From NCBI RefSeq assembly GCF_000518645.1, contig NZ_JADZ01000039.1, positions 1-48,790 on the forward strand: a stretch of DNA of 48,790 bases, given 5' to 3'. Positions within the stretch are counted from its first letter, which is position 1. Every line of letters begins with the position of its first letter. Under the pieces are notes generated by a model, which was not told the origin of the DNA, searched no databases, and worked only from the letters and a program-made list of their open reading frames with translations. Position numbers and translations under genes: made by a program. The stretch is from Curvibacter gracilis ATCC BAA-807 (GTDB lineage Bacteria; Pseudomonadota; Gammaproteobacteria; Burkholderiales; Burkholderiaceae_C). Below are positions 47,844 through 48,790 of the stretch, one piece after another.

Positions 47844-48608
47844 ATGTGCCAATTGCTGGGTATGAACTGCAACGTCCCGACCGACGTGACATTTTCCTTT
47901 TCAGGCTTTTCCCAGCGCGGCGGGCGTACCGATCATCACTCAGACGGATGGGGGATCGCCTTCTTTGAGGGACGTGGGCTGCGCCACTTTGTGGATCATG
48001 AGCCAGCAGCCGAGTCAGCGGTCGCACAGCTGATCCGACGCTACCCGATCAAAAGCCGCAATGTCATAGCGCACATCCGCAAAGCCACGCAAGGTGCCGT
48101 GAATCTGCAGAACTGCCATCCCTTCGTGCGCGAGCTGTGGGGTCGGTATTGGGTCTTCGCCCACAACGGTGATCTGAAGGATTTCTCGCCCAGGCTGCAC
48201 GGGCATTTCCGCCCAGTTGGCAGCACAGACAGTGAATTGGCCTTCTGCTGGATCATGCAGGAACTGGCGAAATCGCATGCGAACGTGCCCTCTGTAGAAG
48301 AGCTCACGATCACCTTGCGCGAGCTAGCTCCCCGCATTGCCAAACACGGTACCTTCAATTTCTTGCTGTCCAACGGCGAAGCCCTTTGGGCTCATGCCTC
48401 CACGCGCTTGCACTACCTAGAACGGTCGGCGCCGTTCGGGCAATCGACACTGGCTGACGAGGACATCAGCATCGACTGGACGACCTGTACATCACCGGGC
48501 GACCGTGCTGCAGTCATCGTCACCGAGCCCTTAACCAGAGACGAATCCTGGGTCGAGTTCCGGCAGGGTGAGTTGAAGGTCTTTGTGGATGGCTTGGCCG
48601 TGGCTTGA
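47844..48608 (+). CDS. Class II glutamine amidotransferase (YafJ-like)
   Basis: A 254-residue Ntn-type amidotransferase domain. The catalytic Cys follows the start Met (MCQLLGMN), the substrate loop is RTDHHSDGWGIAFFE, and other family segments are VIAHIRKATQGAVNLQNCHPF, WVFAHNGDL and GSTDSELAFCW. It is a stand-alone domain of the YafJ/EgtC-like group with no synthetase partner, so the acceptor is unknown. It starts 3 nt after the MFS stop, so the two are co-transcribed. Confidence 0.92.
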   Translation: MCQLLGMNCNVPTDVTFSFSGFSQRGGRTDHHSDGWGIAFFEGRGLRHFVDHEPAAESAVAQLIRRYPIKSRNVIAHIRKATQGAVNLQNCHPFVRELWGRYWVFAHNGDLKDFSPRLHGHFRPVGSTDSELAFCWIMQELAKSHANVPSVEELTITLRELAPRIAKHGTFNFLLSNGEALWAHASTRLHYLERSAPFGQSTLADEDISIDWTTCTSPGDRAAVIVTEPLTRDESWVEFRQGELKVFVDGLAVA

Positions 48609-48790
48609 AGGGCCTTCTTGGCAGGGTATTGAGGTTGATAGCGGACAACTTGACGGCCTAGGAGATCAGCCGACCCTGCGTACTCAGCACGGCGTGCGGG
48701 TTGCGAAGTCAGCAGGGGCAGCTCAAATTGGGCAGCGTGGGCAGGTTGGCGGATGAGCGTATTGCATTTTCGATTCCGCAAAGACAAAAC
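48609..48790. other. Right-edge tail, no gene recognised
   Basis: 182 nt after the amidotransferase stop. No terminator hairpin, tRNA or credible ORF is seen; the next gene probably lies outside the window. Confidence 0.4.

Overview
The window looks like ordinary chromosome of a GC-rich betaproteobacterium of the order Burkholderiales, most like Comamonadaceae or a close relative. This rests on the protein signatures, the tRNA-Tyr/Gly/Thr-tuf block, the trpE-trpG-lysE-trpD-trpC-ung order, and the many GTG/TTG starts and NTGA stop/start overlaps. The genus cannot be fixed by eye. No insertion sequence, prophage, CRISPR array or integron is visible. Nearly everything is core metabolism and envelope biology, with a few accessory modules.

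Layout: 1-923 (minus) holds the 5' part of tuf preceded by tRNA-Thr, tRNA-Gly and tRNA-Tyr. 1112-2161 is a patatin-like phospholipase. 2180-8004 (minus) is the tryptophan operon with a Trp-codon leader peptide, trpE, trpG, a LysE-type exporter, trpD, a 45-residue membrane ORF, trpC and ung. 8170-10604 has a chalcone-isomerase-like secreted protein and a chemoreceptor. 10632-15659 has gph, a cpdB-like lipoprotein with a Sel1-repeat partner, rpe and apaG. 15698-18809 has a large membrane protein of the misnamed 'site-specific recombinase' family and a PAS/LuxR regulator broken by an in-frame amber codon. 19183-22776 is thiL-pgpA-pncC, interrupted by a LysR/tautomerase-like divergent pair. 22798-28815 has an SDR/LysR pair, an NTF2-like protein, a SEC-C protein, an FMN glutamate-synthase-like enzyme and a Crp/Fnr regulator. 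29148-37218 (minus) has a PIN protein, an rRNA methyltransferase, rpoN, lptB, lptA, dsbA, a SPOR protein and argS. 37352-41537 has a PsiF protein and a probable lipid A amino-sugar module: an ArnC-like GT2, an ArnT-like GT39 and a NaxD/YdjC-like deacetylase. 41601-45737 has a LysR regulator, a haloacid dehalogenase and malate synthase G. 45847-48608 has a CWC protein, an unlisted 55-residue ORF, a DHA2 drug transporter and a class II amidotransferase.

The most interesting signal is upstream of trpE. A 27-codon ORF with a Trp-Pro-Trp motif starts about 8 nt after a -10 box, so its mRNA is probably nearly leaderless. Four mutually exclusive complementary segments follow, the last overlapping the trpE Shine-Dalgarno. 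This is the architecture expected of ribosome-stalling control of trpE translation, with no terminator U-tract visible. Two other signals deserve checking. One is a recurring promoter geometry (a -10-like hexamer ending 6-8 nt before the start codon at eight genes), which implies widespread leaderless transcripts. The other is the lipid A amino-sugar cluster. All function calls come from reading protein motifs; no database search or folding calculation was run.
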